DNA from: Bacteroidia bacterium
GTDB lineage: Bacteria > Bacteroidota > Bacteroidia > Bacteroidales > VadinHA17
Length of the DNA: 64,000 nucleotides
NCBI GenBank assembly: GCA_026391555.1
Contig: JAPLEB010000124.1
Span: 1 to 64,000, forward strand
Direction: 5' to 3'
Position 1 is the first letter of the stretch; the number at the start of each line of letters is the position of its first letter. The notes under the pieces were generated by a model. The model saw nothing but the letters and a program-made list of their open reading frames with translations, was not told the origin of the DNA and did no database searches. The position numbers were made by a program, and so were the translations under genes. This document shows, in pieces, positions 44,709 through 57,379 of this stretch.

Positions 44709-45422
44709 TTATTGCAACAACTCCATCTCCTCCTCATCTTTCACTTCCAAAAGCTTTCCTCCATCACATTTCAGAGTCCTTGCAGAAAATTTTTTCAGTA
44801 GCGTGTAGTTATGCGTGGCTACTACTACGGCTCTGCCTGTTTTACTGATATCTGTAAGTAGCTTTAGAATACCTTCTGATGTCTCGGGGTCAAGATTACC
44901 GGTTGGTTCATCGGCCAGAATAATGTCAGGGTCATTCAGCAGGGCCCTGCCGATAACAACACGCTGTTGTTCGCCTCCCGACAATTGATGAGGCATCTTA
45001 TAACCTTTCAGCCCAAGACCAACTTTTTCAAGAACTTCACCAATACGGGAATCAATCTCTTTCTTGTTTTTCCAACCGGTTGCTTTTAAAACGAATTCGA
45101 GATTCTCATTTACCGGTCTGTCGATAAGCAATTGGAAATCCTGAAAAACGATCCCTGTCTTTCTGCGCAGGAAGGGGATATCCCTTCTTTTTATTTTCGA
45201 AAGGTTATAACCGGCAACAATACCAATGCCCTCTTTGAGAGGGATTTGAGCATTAAGAGTTTTTATGAGACTCGATTTACCGCTGCCAACCCTACCCACG
45301 AGGTATATAAATTCACCATTACCAACACTCAGATTAACATTGGAAAGCACAAGATGATCCTGCTGCCATATAGTACAGTTTGTCAGCTCAATAATCACAT
45401 CCAGTGGAAGATTTTCCTGCAT
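44709..45422 (-). CDS. ftsE: Cell-division ABC ATPase FtsE
   Basis: The 237-residue ATP-binding protein has Walker A GRVGSGKSS, Q-loop IVFQDFQLL, signature LSGGEQQRV, Walker B DIILADEPTGNLD and the switch His in VVVATHN. The size, the LADEPTGNLDPETSEGILKL pattern and the basic FLRRKTGIVFQDFQ stretch point to FtsE, which with FtsX controls peptidoglycan hydrolases at the septum. No ftsX is adjacent. Other MacB-like exporters remain possible. Confidence 0.85.
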   Translation of the reverse strand: MQENLPLDVIIELTNCTIWQQDHLVLSNVNLSVGNGEFIYLVGRVGSGKSSLIKTLNAQIPLKEGIGIVAGYNLSKIKRRDIPFLRRKTGIVFQDFQLLIDRPVNENLEFVLKATGWKNKKEIDSRIGEVLEKVGLGLKGYKMPHQLSGGEQQRVVIGRALLNDPDIILADEPTGNLDPETSEGILKLLTDISKTGRAVVVATHNYTLLKKFSARTLKCDGGKLLEVKDEEEMELLQ

Positions 45423-45653
45423 TTTCGGGTTATTTAATGTGCAAAATAAGGAAAGAATTGATAATTAACGTTTATATGTTGATAAAATCAGTAATAAAGG
45501 CCGGTAGCCGGCGTTTATTAGTTGTAATTTTACATTAAATTAGAAAAATCAGGTTAATGTTATATGTGGCTTACAGTTAATACGTTATGTGCTTTTCTGA
45601 ATTTTCAGATGCAAACAGTATCTAATTGTATCGAGCCCAAAAATAAATAAGTT

Positions 45654-48600
45654 ATGAACAGAAATAAACTCATTTTAATATTCAGTTTTCTTTTGATTTT
45701 CATAATAAGGGGCTTTTCGCAGGTTCCATTTACCGGCAATGAGATGGGGTCTGAATTTAACAGGGGAATGGAATTATTCAATAAAGAGAAATATCCTGCA
45801 GCCATCCGTCTCTTTGATTCATTCATTAAAAGTGATGATAAATCCAATCTCATTCATATTGCTGATGCTGAATATTTTAGCGCAATCGCTGCATTGAAAC
45901 TGTTTAATACTGATGCTGAATACAGGATGGTAATGTACATATCAACCCATCCCGAAAGCCCAAGAATAAATGAAGCGAGGTTGTCATTAGGAGACTATTT
46001 CTACCAGAACAAAAATTACAGGAAAGCAGCAACCTGGTATGAATCTGTGAACAGGCAGGAATTGGAGGCAGATAAAATGGCAGAATATTTTTTCAGACTG
46101 GGATATTCGCTTTATATTATTGGGGATAAAAGCAAAGCCCTTCTTATGTTTTCGGGAATTAAGGATATTGATACCGAATATGCTCCACCAGCTGTTTACT
46201 ATTATTCTCAGATAGCTTACGAACAAAAAATATATCAGACCGCCATGGAGGGTTTCATGCGTCTGAAGGAAGATGAAACATTCAGCGGTGTCGTTCCATT
46301 CTATATTGTTCAGATTCTATATCTGCAAAAAGATTATGATGGTATTCTTTCCATGGCTCCCGACCTTCTTAAATCGGCCGGGAAGGAGAGGGCTGTAGAA
46401 CTATACAGATTCATCGGGGATTCCTGGTATAATAAGGAGAATTACAAAGAAGCATTACCTTACTTTGAAAAATATTCAACAGGGGCCAAAGCCAGTGACA
46501 GGGAGGATAAATTTCAGCTCGCTTATTGCTATTATAAAACAGGCGAAATTGATAAGGCCATTAAAATATTTCTCGAAATAGGTGCCAGAAGCGACCTTCT
46601 AAGTCAGAATATCTGGAATATCCTTGGTGATTGCTATCTGCAGAAAGGAGACAAAAAGCGTTCGCAATTTGCTTTTAATGAAGCTTCAAAATTGAATTTT
46701 GATATAAAAATTAAAAAGGAGTCTTTATTTAACTATGCAAAACTGACATTTGAAACAGCATATTCTCCTTTCGGAGAAGCCATTGCGGCCTTTCAGGAAT
46801 ATATTGATCTCTACCCGGGGTCAGACAGGATACAGGAGGCCTATGATTACCTGGTAGCTACATTTATGCAGGTTAAAAACTACAAAGCAGCACTCTCTTC
46901 ACTCGATAAGATACGGAATATGGATAGCAGGCTGGAGGAAGCGTATCAGAGAGTTGCATTTTTAAGAGGATTGGAATTGTTTAAAAACATGGAGATCGAA
47001 GCCTCAATCGATATGTTTGATAAATCACTTAAATATGAAAAGTATAACAAGTCGATAAGGGCAAGGACAATCTACTGGAGGGGCGAAGCATGGTACAGAC
47101 TGGCTCATTACGACAAAGCAACTGATGATTATGAGGTGTTCATGGGAATACCAGGTTCAATGCTATTAAGTGAATATAACATGGTAAGGTATAATCTTGG
47201 TTATGCACTGTTTAACCTAAAAGACTATACTAATGCGCTGAACCATTTAAAAGCTTTCGAATCAGATGTGACAAATATAAGGCCTGAAGTGCTTGCTGAT
47301 GCCAATAACAGAATTGCTGATTGCTATTACATCGCGACCAATTATCCAATGGCAATTAGTTATTATGATAAAGTTATTGAATACGGGAACCCGGATGCTG
47401 ATTATGCTATGTTCCAAAAGGGCTTTTCCCTGGGTCTTATTAATGACGGCAAAGGTAAAGTGGATATACTCACTTCACTTACCCTGAAATATCCTTCTTC
47501 ATCATTTGTTCCAAATGCCATCTTCGAAAGAGGCAGGGCTTACCTTGTTTTGGAAGATTATAATAAAGGAGAAGCAGATTTTAATACTATCATCTCAACT
47601 TATCAGACCAGTCCGTTTGTTCCGCGTGCCATTGTTCAACTCGGGTTGCTTTATTATAACCTTGGGGAAAATGAAAAAGCAATTTCCCAATACAAAAAAG
47701 TTATAGAAAACTTCAAATCAACACCTGAAGCCAGGTATGCAATGACCGGACTTAGAAATACTTATGTCGATATTAATGATGTCGAAGCTTATTTCGCCTA
47801 TTTAAAGACTCTTGATGGTTATGGTGATGTAAACATGGCTGAAAAGGATTCTCTTCTGTATACATCAGCCGAAAACCTTTTTATAAACGCTAAATATGAT
47901 AAAGCAACAGAAGTGTTTATAAGTTACCTCAATGAATTTCCGAATGGCAGTTTCAGACAGAATGCACAGTATTACCTGGCCGAGTGCCTGAAATCAGCAG
48001 GTAATAACGACCAGGCTCTTAAATTCTATATTGAGGTATCCGGTGAGCCCAATAATCAATTCCTGGAACAGTCGCTGATTGCAGCTTCTGCAATATTTTT
48101 TGACAAAGAAGATTATAGTGCATCCCTCGATTATTATGAGAGACTTGAGAAAGCAGCCGGGAATGCCGGGAATACACTTATCGCTCTTAAAGGGCAGTTA
48201 AGGTCGGCTTACCAGGCAGGTGATGCCCAGAAGACAATTGTTGCAGCCGGGAAGATCAACAATTCAGTAAATATCCCGGAGGAGTTGGTTCGGGAGGCAA
48301 CCTTCATGAGCGCTAAAGCAAATTATAGTCTTAATAATTTTGAAGATGCACTCAGCGATTTCCGGAAAGTTGCCACAGAAGTCACCAGCGTTGAAGGAGC
48401 AGAGTCCAAATTCAGGGTTGCTGAACTGCTATATAAAAAAGATTTGACTACTGAAGCAGAAAAGATAATTTCAGAATTCATCGACCAGAATACTCCACAT
48501 CAGTACTGGATGGCAAGGATATTCCTGCTTCTTGCAGATATTAGCATAAAAAAGGGCGACACTCTGCAGGCAGGGGCAACTCTCCAGAGCCTAAAAGATT

Positions 48601-48704
48601 ATTACTCTGTCGACAATGACGGAATACTTGATGAGGCAAAAGCCAGGCTGGACTCCCTGAATGAGTTAAAAGTCAAACCGGATTCCCTTAACCAAAACAA
48701 GTAG
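45654..48704 (+). CDS. Large exported TPR-repeat protein
   Basis: The 1016 residues begin with a signal peptide (MNRNKLILIFSFLLIFIIRG, then FSQ) and continue as degenerate tetratricopeptide repeats to the C-terminus, e.g. AIRLFDSFIKSD, EALPYFEKYSTGA, AISQYKKVIENFKSTPEA. TPR arrays of this size in the periplasm serve as scaffolds, and in Bacteroidota this arrangement is often followed by a beta-barrel protein, as here (75 bp away). An outer-membrane assembly role is inferred. Confidence 0.85.
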   Translation: MNRNKLILIFSFLLIFIIRGFSQVPFTGNEMGSEFNRGMELFNKEKYPAAIRLFDSFIKSDDKSNLIHIADAEYFSAIAALKLFNTDAEYRMVMYISTHPESPRINEARLSLGDYFYQNKNYRKAATWYESVNRQELEADKMAEYFFRLGYSLYIIGDKSKALLMFSGIKDIDTEYAPPAVYYYSQIAYEQKIYQTAMEGFMRLKEDETFSGVVPFYIVQILYLQKDYDGILSMAPDLLKSAGKERAVELYRFIGDSWYNKENYKEALPYFEKYSTGAKASDREDKFQLAYCYYKTGEIDKAIKIFLEIGARSDLLSQNIWNILGDCYLQKGDKKRSQFAFNEASKLNFDIKIKKESLFNYAKLTFETAYSPFGEAIAAFQEYIDLYPGSDRIQEAYDYLVATFMQVKNYKAALSSLDKIRNMDSRLEEAYQRVAFLRGLELFKNMEIEASIDMFDKSLKYEKYNKSIRARTIYWRGEAWYRLAHYDKATDDYEVFMGIPGSMLLSEYNMVRYNLGYALFNLKDYTNALNHLKAFESDVTNIRPEVLADANNRIADCYYIATNYPMAISYYDKVIEYGNPDADYAMFQKGFSLGLINDGKGKVDILTSLTLKYPSSSFVPNAIFERGRAYLVLEDYNKGEADFNTIISTYQTSPFVPRAIVQLGLLYYNLGENEKAISQYKKVIENFKSTPEARYAMTGLRNTYVDINDVEAYFAYLKTLDGYGDVNMAEKDSLLYTSAENLFINAKYDKATEVFISYLNEFPNGSFRQNAQYYLAECLKSAGNNDQALKFYIEVSGEPNNQFLEQSLIAASAIFFDKEDYSASLDYYERLEKAAGNAGNTLIALKGQLRSAYQAGDAQKTIVAAGKINNSVNIPEELVREATFMSAKANYSLNNFEDALSDFRKVATEVTSVEGAESKFRVAELLYKKDLTTEAEKIISEFIDQNTPHQYWMARIFLLLADISIKKGDTLQAGATLQSLKDYYSVDNDGILDEAKARLDSLNELKVKPDSLNQNK

Positions 48705-48778
48705 CGTCAGGTTGTAAACGGCAGATAACCATATAGTGAACAATAATTGAAAAAAGTGAATAAGAAATTGATTTTGAC

Positions 48779-50500
48779 ATGATAAAAAGAAACCTTATTA
48801 TACCAGTCATAATATTCTGTTTTTTACCGGTCAGCGCCCAGGTAAAGAAACAGGAAACCGGGCTTAAGAGGGAGGTTACCCTGTACAATCCATATAAGCC
48901 ATCTCTTCCCGAGGTTAAGAAAAAGAGCTTTCTGCCTGATATGAACGATACTATGAAGGTAAAGCCGGAATTCCGTTACGATGTCATGTCGAAACCTTTC
49001 ATGCCTGAATATACCATCAGTCAAATAAAAGCAGCAGTTTTACTGCCCGATCCATTACCTAAGCTTTACAAAAGTTATGTCAATATTGGCATGGGAAATT
49101 TCATCACTCCCCTGGCTGAAATCAGCATAACCAATGAGCGATCGAAAAAAGGTACAATAGGTTTCTATGGCCGGCATTTCTCAACCAATGGGAAGGTTGA
49201 ACTCCAGAATGGCAATAGGGTTTTTGCAGGCTACATGGATAACGATGCCTCTCTTTTCGGCCGGAAATTCTTTAGAAAAAACCTCTTTGAAAGCTCGGTG
49301 GATTTCAGTCAGAAGACCAGGAATGCTTATGGTTACGATACAACCATTACAGACTATACTGCTGTAAATAAGGATATCAGACTGGGTTATAACAATATAG
49401 GCGCAAAAGCTTCCTTAGCCTCATTAACATTGGACTCCACAATTTTCTCTTATGATTTCGACATTTTTTACAATTTCTTCTACAATGCCAAAAACCTTTT
49501 CCAACATAATGCCGGGTTCACCGGAATGATGGCAAAAGCGTATAAAGGGTTCTATGTAGGTTCTGGCTTAAGCTATGACTATTACAGGCTTTCTGACTCT
49601 CTCTTAACCAGTCCGAAATACATAGTCTCAATCAGTCCTTTCATAAAGAAGAGTACCGGACAATGGAGCTTTAAACTTGGTTTTCAGGCTTTGCTCGATA
49701 AAAACATGAAGGCATCACAGGATTTTCATATCTACCCCGATATAAATTTCAGTTTCAGTGTGGTTCCATCGTATGTCAGCTTTTTTACCGGATTATCGGG
49801 GAAGCTGGAGAAGAATGAGCCATTGAAAATCATTTCAGAAAATCCATTTTTGGTCCGGGATGGAAGTCTGTTCACACTACCAAATACAAATCATGAACTC
49901 ATTGTTTCTGCCGGATTGAAGGGTAATACAGGTTTAGGAGGTAACTATATGGTTTCGGCTTCATATTCTCTTATCAGCCAAATGATCTTTTATTCAAATC
50001 TCGTCTTTGCAGGCAATATTATTAACCCCGACCTTGGCAACTATTTTTTACCAGTTGTCGATGATGCCGACCTTCTTAATATTCACTCTGAAATGAATGG
50101 AGCTATAAGTGATAAGCTTTCGTTCAATGGTATGGTAAATTTTTATCATTACACTCTTGCTGCAAACGATTATGCCTGGAACAAACCTGCCTTTGATGGG
50201 AAATTAGGTTTAAAATATAACCTGAAAGACAAAATTATTGCCGGAATGGAATTGACTGCACAGGGAAGGCGCAGACTGATCGTCAATGGAAATTTTTTAA
50301 TACCGGTTCCGCAGGGTCCTCCTTTATTAATTGAAATGCCTGCTCATTTCAATCTTAATTTCAGCGCCGAGTACCGGTATTCCAAAATCCTGTCATTCTG
50401 GGCTAAATTCAATAATATATCATACAATCGATATTCCGAATGGGCGTATTACCCGTCGCAGAGGTTCCTTTGCATGCTGGGATTTACATATAGCCTTTAA
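48779..50500 (+). CDS. Outer-membrane beta-barrel protein
   Basis: The 573 residues have a signal peptide (MIKRNLIIPVIIFCFLPVSA), a roughly 80-residue periplasmic stretch and then alternating amphipathic strands with many aromatic turns to the end (RYSKILSFWAKFNNIS, FLCMLGFTYSL). It resembles the barrel of TonB-dependent receptors but has no plug or carboxypeptidase-like domain. It follows the TPR gene and is probably co-transcribed, so a complex across the outer membrane is inferred. The cargo is unknown. Confidence 0.82.
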   Translation: MIKRNLIIPVIIFCFLPVSAQVKKQETGLKREVTLYNPYKPSLPEVKKKSFLPDMNDTMKVKPEFRYDVMSKPFMPEYTISQIKAAVLLPDPLPKLYKSYVNIGMGNFITPLAEISITNERSKKGTIGFYGRHFSTNGKVELQNGNRVFAGYMDNDASLFGRKFFRKNLFESSVDFSQKTRNAYGYDTTITDYTAVNKDIRLGYNNIGAKASLASLTLDSTIFSYDFDIFYNFFYNAKNLFQHNAGFTGMMAKAYKGFYVGSGLSYDYYRLSDSLLTSPKYIVSISPFIKKSTGQWSFKLGFQALLDKNMKASQDFHIYPDINFSFSVVPSYVSFFTGLSGKLEKNEPLKIISENPFLVRDGSLFTLPNTNHELIVSAGLKGNTGLGGNYMVSASYSLISQMIFYSNLVFAGNIINPDLGNYFLPVVDDADLLNIHSEMNGAISDKLSFNGMVNFYHYTLAANDYAWNKPAFDGKLGLKYNLKDKIIAGMELTAQGRRRLIVNGNFLIPVPQGPPLLIEMPAHFNLNFSAEYRYSKILSFWAKFNNISYNRYSEWAYYPSQRFLCMLGFTYSL

Positions 50501-50565
50501 AGAAAGGTTCGGGGTTTGGGGTGCGCGGTTTGCGGCAAAAAATGTGCATTATTTTTAACATTTTT

Positions 50566-50598
50566 TTGAGAGAAAGCAATTTAAATTCCGTATATTTG
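50566..50598 (+). promoter_or_regulatory. Predicted promoter of gyrB
   Basis: TTG (50566-50568) and TATATTTG (50591-50598) fit the Bacteroidota -33/-7 pattern with 22 bp between. It gives a leader of about 210 nt before gyrB. The stretch 50501-50817 also contains GGTTTGGGG-like low-complexity words after the barrel stop. Confidence 0.55.
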
Positions 50599-50644
50599 CA
50601 CTGATAATTAATAATCATAATATCAATAATTTATAATAGGAAAA

Positions 50645-50764
50645 GTGAAGTTGGTTCTGATAGCCGGCAGCGATAAAAAAGGTATCCTGATTTCATTACA
50701 AAAAAAAAAGTTTGATGTCAGTTTGTGGAGGAGAATTGGATATGTCTCCTTGTTAACTTATTGA
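50645..50764 (+). CDS. Candidate 39-residue leader ORF upstream of gyrB
   Basis: A GTG-started frame encodes 39 residues (KLVLIAGSDKKGILISLQKK near the start, ending YVSLLTY) and stops at 50762-50764. It contains a run of ten A's (50700-50709) that could cause slippage. It lies between the predicted promoter and gyrB. It may be a leader peptide, a remnant or chance; codon use is acceptable but no homolog was recognised. Confidence 0.25.
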   Translation: MKLVLIAGSDKKGILISLQKKKFDVSLWRRIGYVSLLTY

Positions 50765-50799
50765 TATGTTTTGATATGATTGATTTTTAAAATTGTTGA

Positions 50800-53897
<3,098 letters not shown>

Positions 53898-53958
53898 TTA
53901 TTCTTAATCCTGAAAGGCTGCAAATATAGATTAATGTTTGAAAAATAGTACCAGATCA

Positions 53959-55398
53959 TCATTTATTCAATATTATTTCTTTGATAATCTTCTCGATACC
54001 GGAAATAACATTCTGTGAAGGACCGGTATAGTTATTTATATTAATGCTGAAGATCATTTTTTTGCCTGACACAGTTGAAATATATCCCGCATAGTTTTGA
54101 ACCCTGGTCATTGATCCGCTTTTTGCTTTAAGTCTTGCATCAAAAACCGGATCAATGAAATAATTTTTGAGAGTTCCTTCCTGTCCGGCATAAGGCAAAG
54201 AAGAATAATAATCCGGAAAGTACTTCCCCCGACTCTTCATATAAATCAACAAGTTAACCAATTCCCGGGTATTGATGGCATTAAGAGGGGAGAGGCCACT
54301 GCCATCCTCAATAAACATACCATCTGTTTTAACTCCGGCAGAACTGAGAAAATCCTTTACAACCTCAACTCCGGCAGCAGTTGATCCGGTGTTTTTATAT
54401 TTCTTCCCCAACTCCTTTATTAAATGTTCTGCATACAGATTAACACTTTCATGATTAAGTACTTGAATAATATCAGCAAGAGGAGGAGAGGTAGTTTCAG
54501 AAATCGGGATAACCCCCTCAGCCAGGCTTTTCTGTTCTAATCGTATTGTTGCAGGATCTTTTGAAACAGAGATGCCTTCCGCCTCGAGTCTTTCGTCAAT
54601 CATTTTTGCAATAAGCAGGGGAGGGTCTGATATTGAGGCTTTTAGTATAAAATCTTCACTGCTGACGGGAATAGTTCCGGCAAGCCATCCGTTATTACTG
54701 TAAGGCGCCGCAAAAACATAACCTTTATCGGAGGTTCCGGAGGCTATAAGCCAATTTGAGAATTCAAACCTGCATTCGTATGGAACAAACTCATTAATAA
54801 CCAAACAAGTGCTATCGGGTGATCTCTTTAAATGAATTTCGTAAGTATTGTCAAAAACAGATAATCCGTAGACTCCTGCACCGTAATAATTGCCGGCATC
54901 TTCCCAGAGCCATTTGGCAGGGACAGGCAGAAAATCATAATATGAGTCATCGGTTATAACTCTTCCGGCTATTTTTTTAATTCCCAGCTTCTTAATTTCC
55001 GTTACCCAACTGCTCAGAAAATCCTGATAATGATCTGAAAAATACTTTGATCCCAATGCCGGATCACCTCCTCCCTGAATGACGATATTGCCAGTTAACC
55101 TTCCTGAATGTTTATTAAGTGAGCCTGTATAACCGATAATAGTTTTGAAAGTATACTGTGGGCCTAACAATTCAAGCGCGGCAGCCGATGTGATAAGCTT
55201 CATGACTGAAGCGGGGATAAGGCTTTTTCCGGAATTATGTTCCATCACTACCTCTCCGTTTTCTGCATCTGCCACGCATAGAGAAACAGAAGCATGGATC
55301 ATTGCAGTGTCGGAAAGAAATGTCTCAAATGATCTCTCCTGTGAAAATGAGCAAATCGTTAAACATGTGAATGAAATGATAAGAAATGTTCTCGCCAT
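53959..55398 (-). CDS. dacB: D-alanyl-D-alanine carboxypeptidase/endopeptidase (PBP4, S13)
   Basis: About 479 residues from ATG at 55398 (MARTFLIISFTCLTICSFSQ signal peptide); the frame opens at 55443 inside rlmN. Catalytic motifs: SxxK in IPASVMKLITSAAALE, SxN in NHESVNLYAEHL and KSG in LKAKSGSMTRVQNYAGY. It trims or cleaves peptidoglycan in the periplasm. It begins 2 bp after rlmN and ends dapF-rlmN-dacB. Confidence 0.93.
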   Translation of the reverse strand: MARTFLIISFTCLTICSFSQERSFETFLSDTAMIHASVSLCVADAENGEVVMEHNSGKSLIPASVMKLITSAAALELLGPQYTFKTIIGYTGSLNKHSGRLTGNIVIQGGGDPALGSKYFSDHYQDFLSSWVTEIKKLGIKKIAGRVITDDSYYDFLPVPAKWLWEDAGNYYGAGVYGLSVFDNTYEIHLKRSPDSTCLVINEFVPYECRFEFSNWLIASGTSDKGYVFAAPYSNNGWLAGTIPVSSEDFILKASISDPPLLIAKMIDERLEAEGISVSKDPATIRLEQKSLAEGVIPISETTSPPLADIIQVLNHESVNLYAEHLIKELGKKYKNTGSTAAGVEVVKDFLSSAGVKTDGMFIEDGSGLSPLNAINTRELVNLLIYMKSRGKYFPDYYSSLPYAGQEGTLKNYFIDPVFDARLKAKSGSMTRVQNYAGYISTVSGKKMIFSININNYTGPSQNVISGIEKIIKEIILNK

Positions 55399-55400
55399 TT

Positions 55401-56429
55401 CTATGTTGATTTGTTTTGTTCGAGTGTTGATAATAAGCCACATGCCGCCTTTATATCCACACCCCTGCTGGCCCTGATGGTTGTCAGTATTCCTTTGGCA
55501 TTAAGCGCCTCTTTGAAGTTGATTGTGGCACCGAGATTTGGGCTCTGGAATTGTGACCCGGGTATGGGGTGAAAACGTATTATATTGATCCGGCATTTGA
55601 TACCTTTAAGAATACCGGCAAGCTCTTTAATATGACGCGGAGTATCGTTCATCCCTTTAAAAAGGATATATTCAAAAGATACTCTTCTCTGGCTGTTAAA
55701 GTCAAAATTGCGTATAATATCAAGCACTTCTTCAACAGTGTTTGTCCGCTGAATGGGCATCAGTTTTCTTCTCTCTTCGTCAAATGGAGAGTGCAGACTG
55801 ACAGCAAGATGGCACCGGCTATTTTCAAGAAATTCCTTTATCCCGGTTATTAGTCCGACTGTACTGACTGTTATCCTGGCAGGACTCCAGCCATATCCCC
55901 ACTCATTAGTAATAATATCAAGACTCTTCAGGACTTCAGTAATATTGTCTAAAGGTTCACCCATGCCCATATAGACCATGTTGGTTAAGTTCGTGAACTC
56001 AGGCAGACTCCTGAACTGGTTAAGTATTTCATTCGTTGAGAGGTTGCCCTGAAACCCCTGTTTCCCGGTCATGCAGAAAATACAACCCATTTTGCATCCG
56101 GACTGCGATGAGACACAAATTGTAGCACGCTCATTATCAGGAATGTAGGCGGTTTCTATATATTTGTCTTTCAGTACTTTATACAGATACTTTTTTGTTC
56201 CGTCAGAACTTTCAGATGAATTAACCGGGGCAGAAAGGCCGATTTCATAATCAACTGAAAGAAGCTCACGTGTTTTTTTTGACAGGTTCGTCATCTCCTC
56301 AATTGCCTTTATCTCCTTCTTATATAGCCAGTCAGCAATCTGTTTTGCAGCAAAACCCGGCAACCCGATTCGCCTGACTACTTCAATCAGCTCATTTAAA
56401 GTCTTCCCGTATAGTTTTTCTTTTTTCAC
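55401..56429 (-). CDS. rlmN: 23S rRNA (adenine2503-C2)-methyltransferase
   Basis: The 342-residue radical SAM enzyme has the C-x3-C-x2-C motif in SGCKMGCIFCMTGKQGF and the second catalytic cysteine in the C-terminal DIKAACGLLS. TAYIPDNERATICVSSQSGC and LAVSLHSPFDEERR are also typical. It methylates A2503 of 23S rRNA and A37 of tRNAs. The start overlaps dapF by 4 nt. Confidence 0.95.
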   Translation of the reverse strand: MKKEKLYGKTLNELIEVVRRIGLPGFAAKQIADWLYKKEIKAIEEMTNLSKKTRELLSVDYEIGLSAPVNSSESSDGTKKYLYKVLKDKYIETAYIPDNERATICVSSQSGCKMGCIFCMTGKQGFQGNLSTNEILNQFRSLPEFTNLTNMVYMGMGEPLDNITEVLKSLDIITNEWGYGWSPARITVSTVGLITGIKEFLENSRCHLAVSLHSPFDEERRKLMPIQRTNTVEEVLDIIRNFDFNSQRRVSFEYILFKGMNDTPRHIKELAGILKGIKCRINIIRFHPIPGSQFQSPNLGATINFKEALNAKGILTTIRASRGVDIKAACGLLSTLEQNKST

Positions 56430-57202
56430 ACCTCAATTTCCCCTTTAAATACAAAAGTAGCCGGACCCGAAAGCCAAATATCAGATATTATCTTTCCGGA
56501 AATACTGAATGAAACAGATAGATTTCCACCCTTGGTCTTCACGCTTACAGTCTTTGTGTCAAAATGTCCTGAAAGCGCTAAAGCAATGGCAGATGCTGTG
56601 ACACCTGTGCCACACGAAAGAGTTTCCTCTTCAACACCTCTTTCAAACGTTCTGACATAAATCCCGTTTTTTTCTATCTCAACGAAATTTACATTGGTTC
56701 CTCCCGGAGCAAATTCCTCTGACCATCTGAAATTTTTTCCTTCTGCATTGACATCAATATCTTTAATATCCTTTTTAAAAAGGACGTAATGCGGTGATCC
56801 TGTATTGATAAAGTAGCTCCCGTTAATAAGGCGGGGTTCTTTTACATCATTCATTTTCAGCCGTATTATACCTTCTTCCGAAACTGCTTTGTGCACGCCA
56901 TCAATAGCCTTGAAAGTGAGCTTCTTTGTGGCTATACCTGCCCTTATGGCAAAGTCTGCTGAACACCTTCCGCCATTCCCGCACATAGTACCCTCAAAGC
57001 CATCGGAGTTGAAATATTTCATCTCAAAATCATACTGAGGGCTCCCGGAAATAAGAATCAACCCGTCAGCGCCAATACCAAACCTGCGGTCGCACATTTT
57101 ATTAATAAGTTTAGAATCATCAGGATTAATAATGTCTTTCCGGTTGTCTATAATTATAAAGTCGTTACCGGCTCCCTGGTATTTGTTAAATACTATTCCC
57201 AT
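56426..57202 (-). CDS. dapF: Diaminopimelate epimerase
   Basis: About 258 residues from ATG at 57202 (MGIVFNKYQGAGNDFIIID); the frame opens upstream at 57247 but homology begins at the later Met. The two catalytic cysteines are in MCGNGGRCSADFA and LSCGTGVTASAIA. It converts L,L- to meso-diaminopimelate for peptidoglycan and lysine. It is first in dapF-rlmN-dacB, whose end members both serve the cell wall. Confidence 0.94.
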   Translation of the reverse strand: MGIVFNKYQGAGNDFIIIDNRKDIINPDDSKLINKMCDRRFGIGADGLILISGSPQYDFEMKYFNSDGFEGTMCGNGGRCSADFAIRAGIATKKLTFKAIDGVHKAVSEEGIIRLKMNDVKEPRLINGSYFINTGSPHYVLFKKDIKDIDVNAEGKNFRWSEEFAPGGTNVNFVEIEKNGIYVRTFERGVEEETLSCGTGVTASAIALALSGHFDTKTVSVKTKGGNLSVSFSISGKIISDIWLSGPATFVFKGEIEV

Positions 57203-57379
57203 AACTGTTAAAGTGTTGTTAAATCTTTGTAAATAATTGAAGATCATCAGAAAAATGCATGATCTTTGTAAAACAAAATTACAATAAATTGGTTATAAAG
57301 ATATGAATCTTTTGTGAAGCATAATATTTGAATACCAGTGCAGACATAAAAGGATAGTTTAATTAAAATTAATAAGGTT

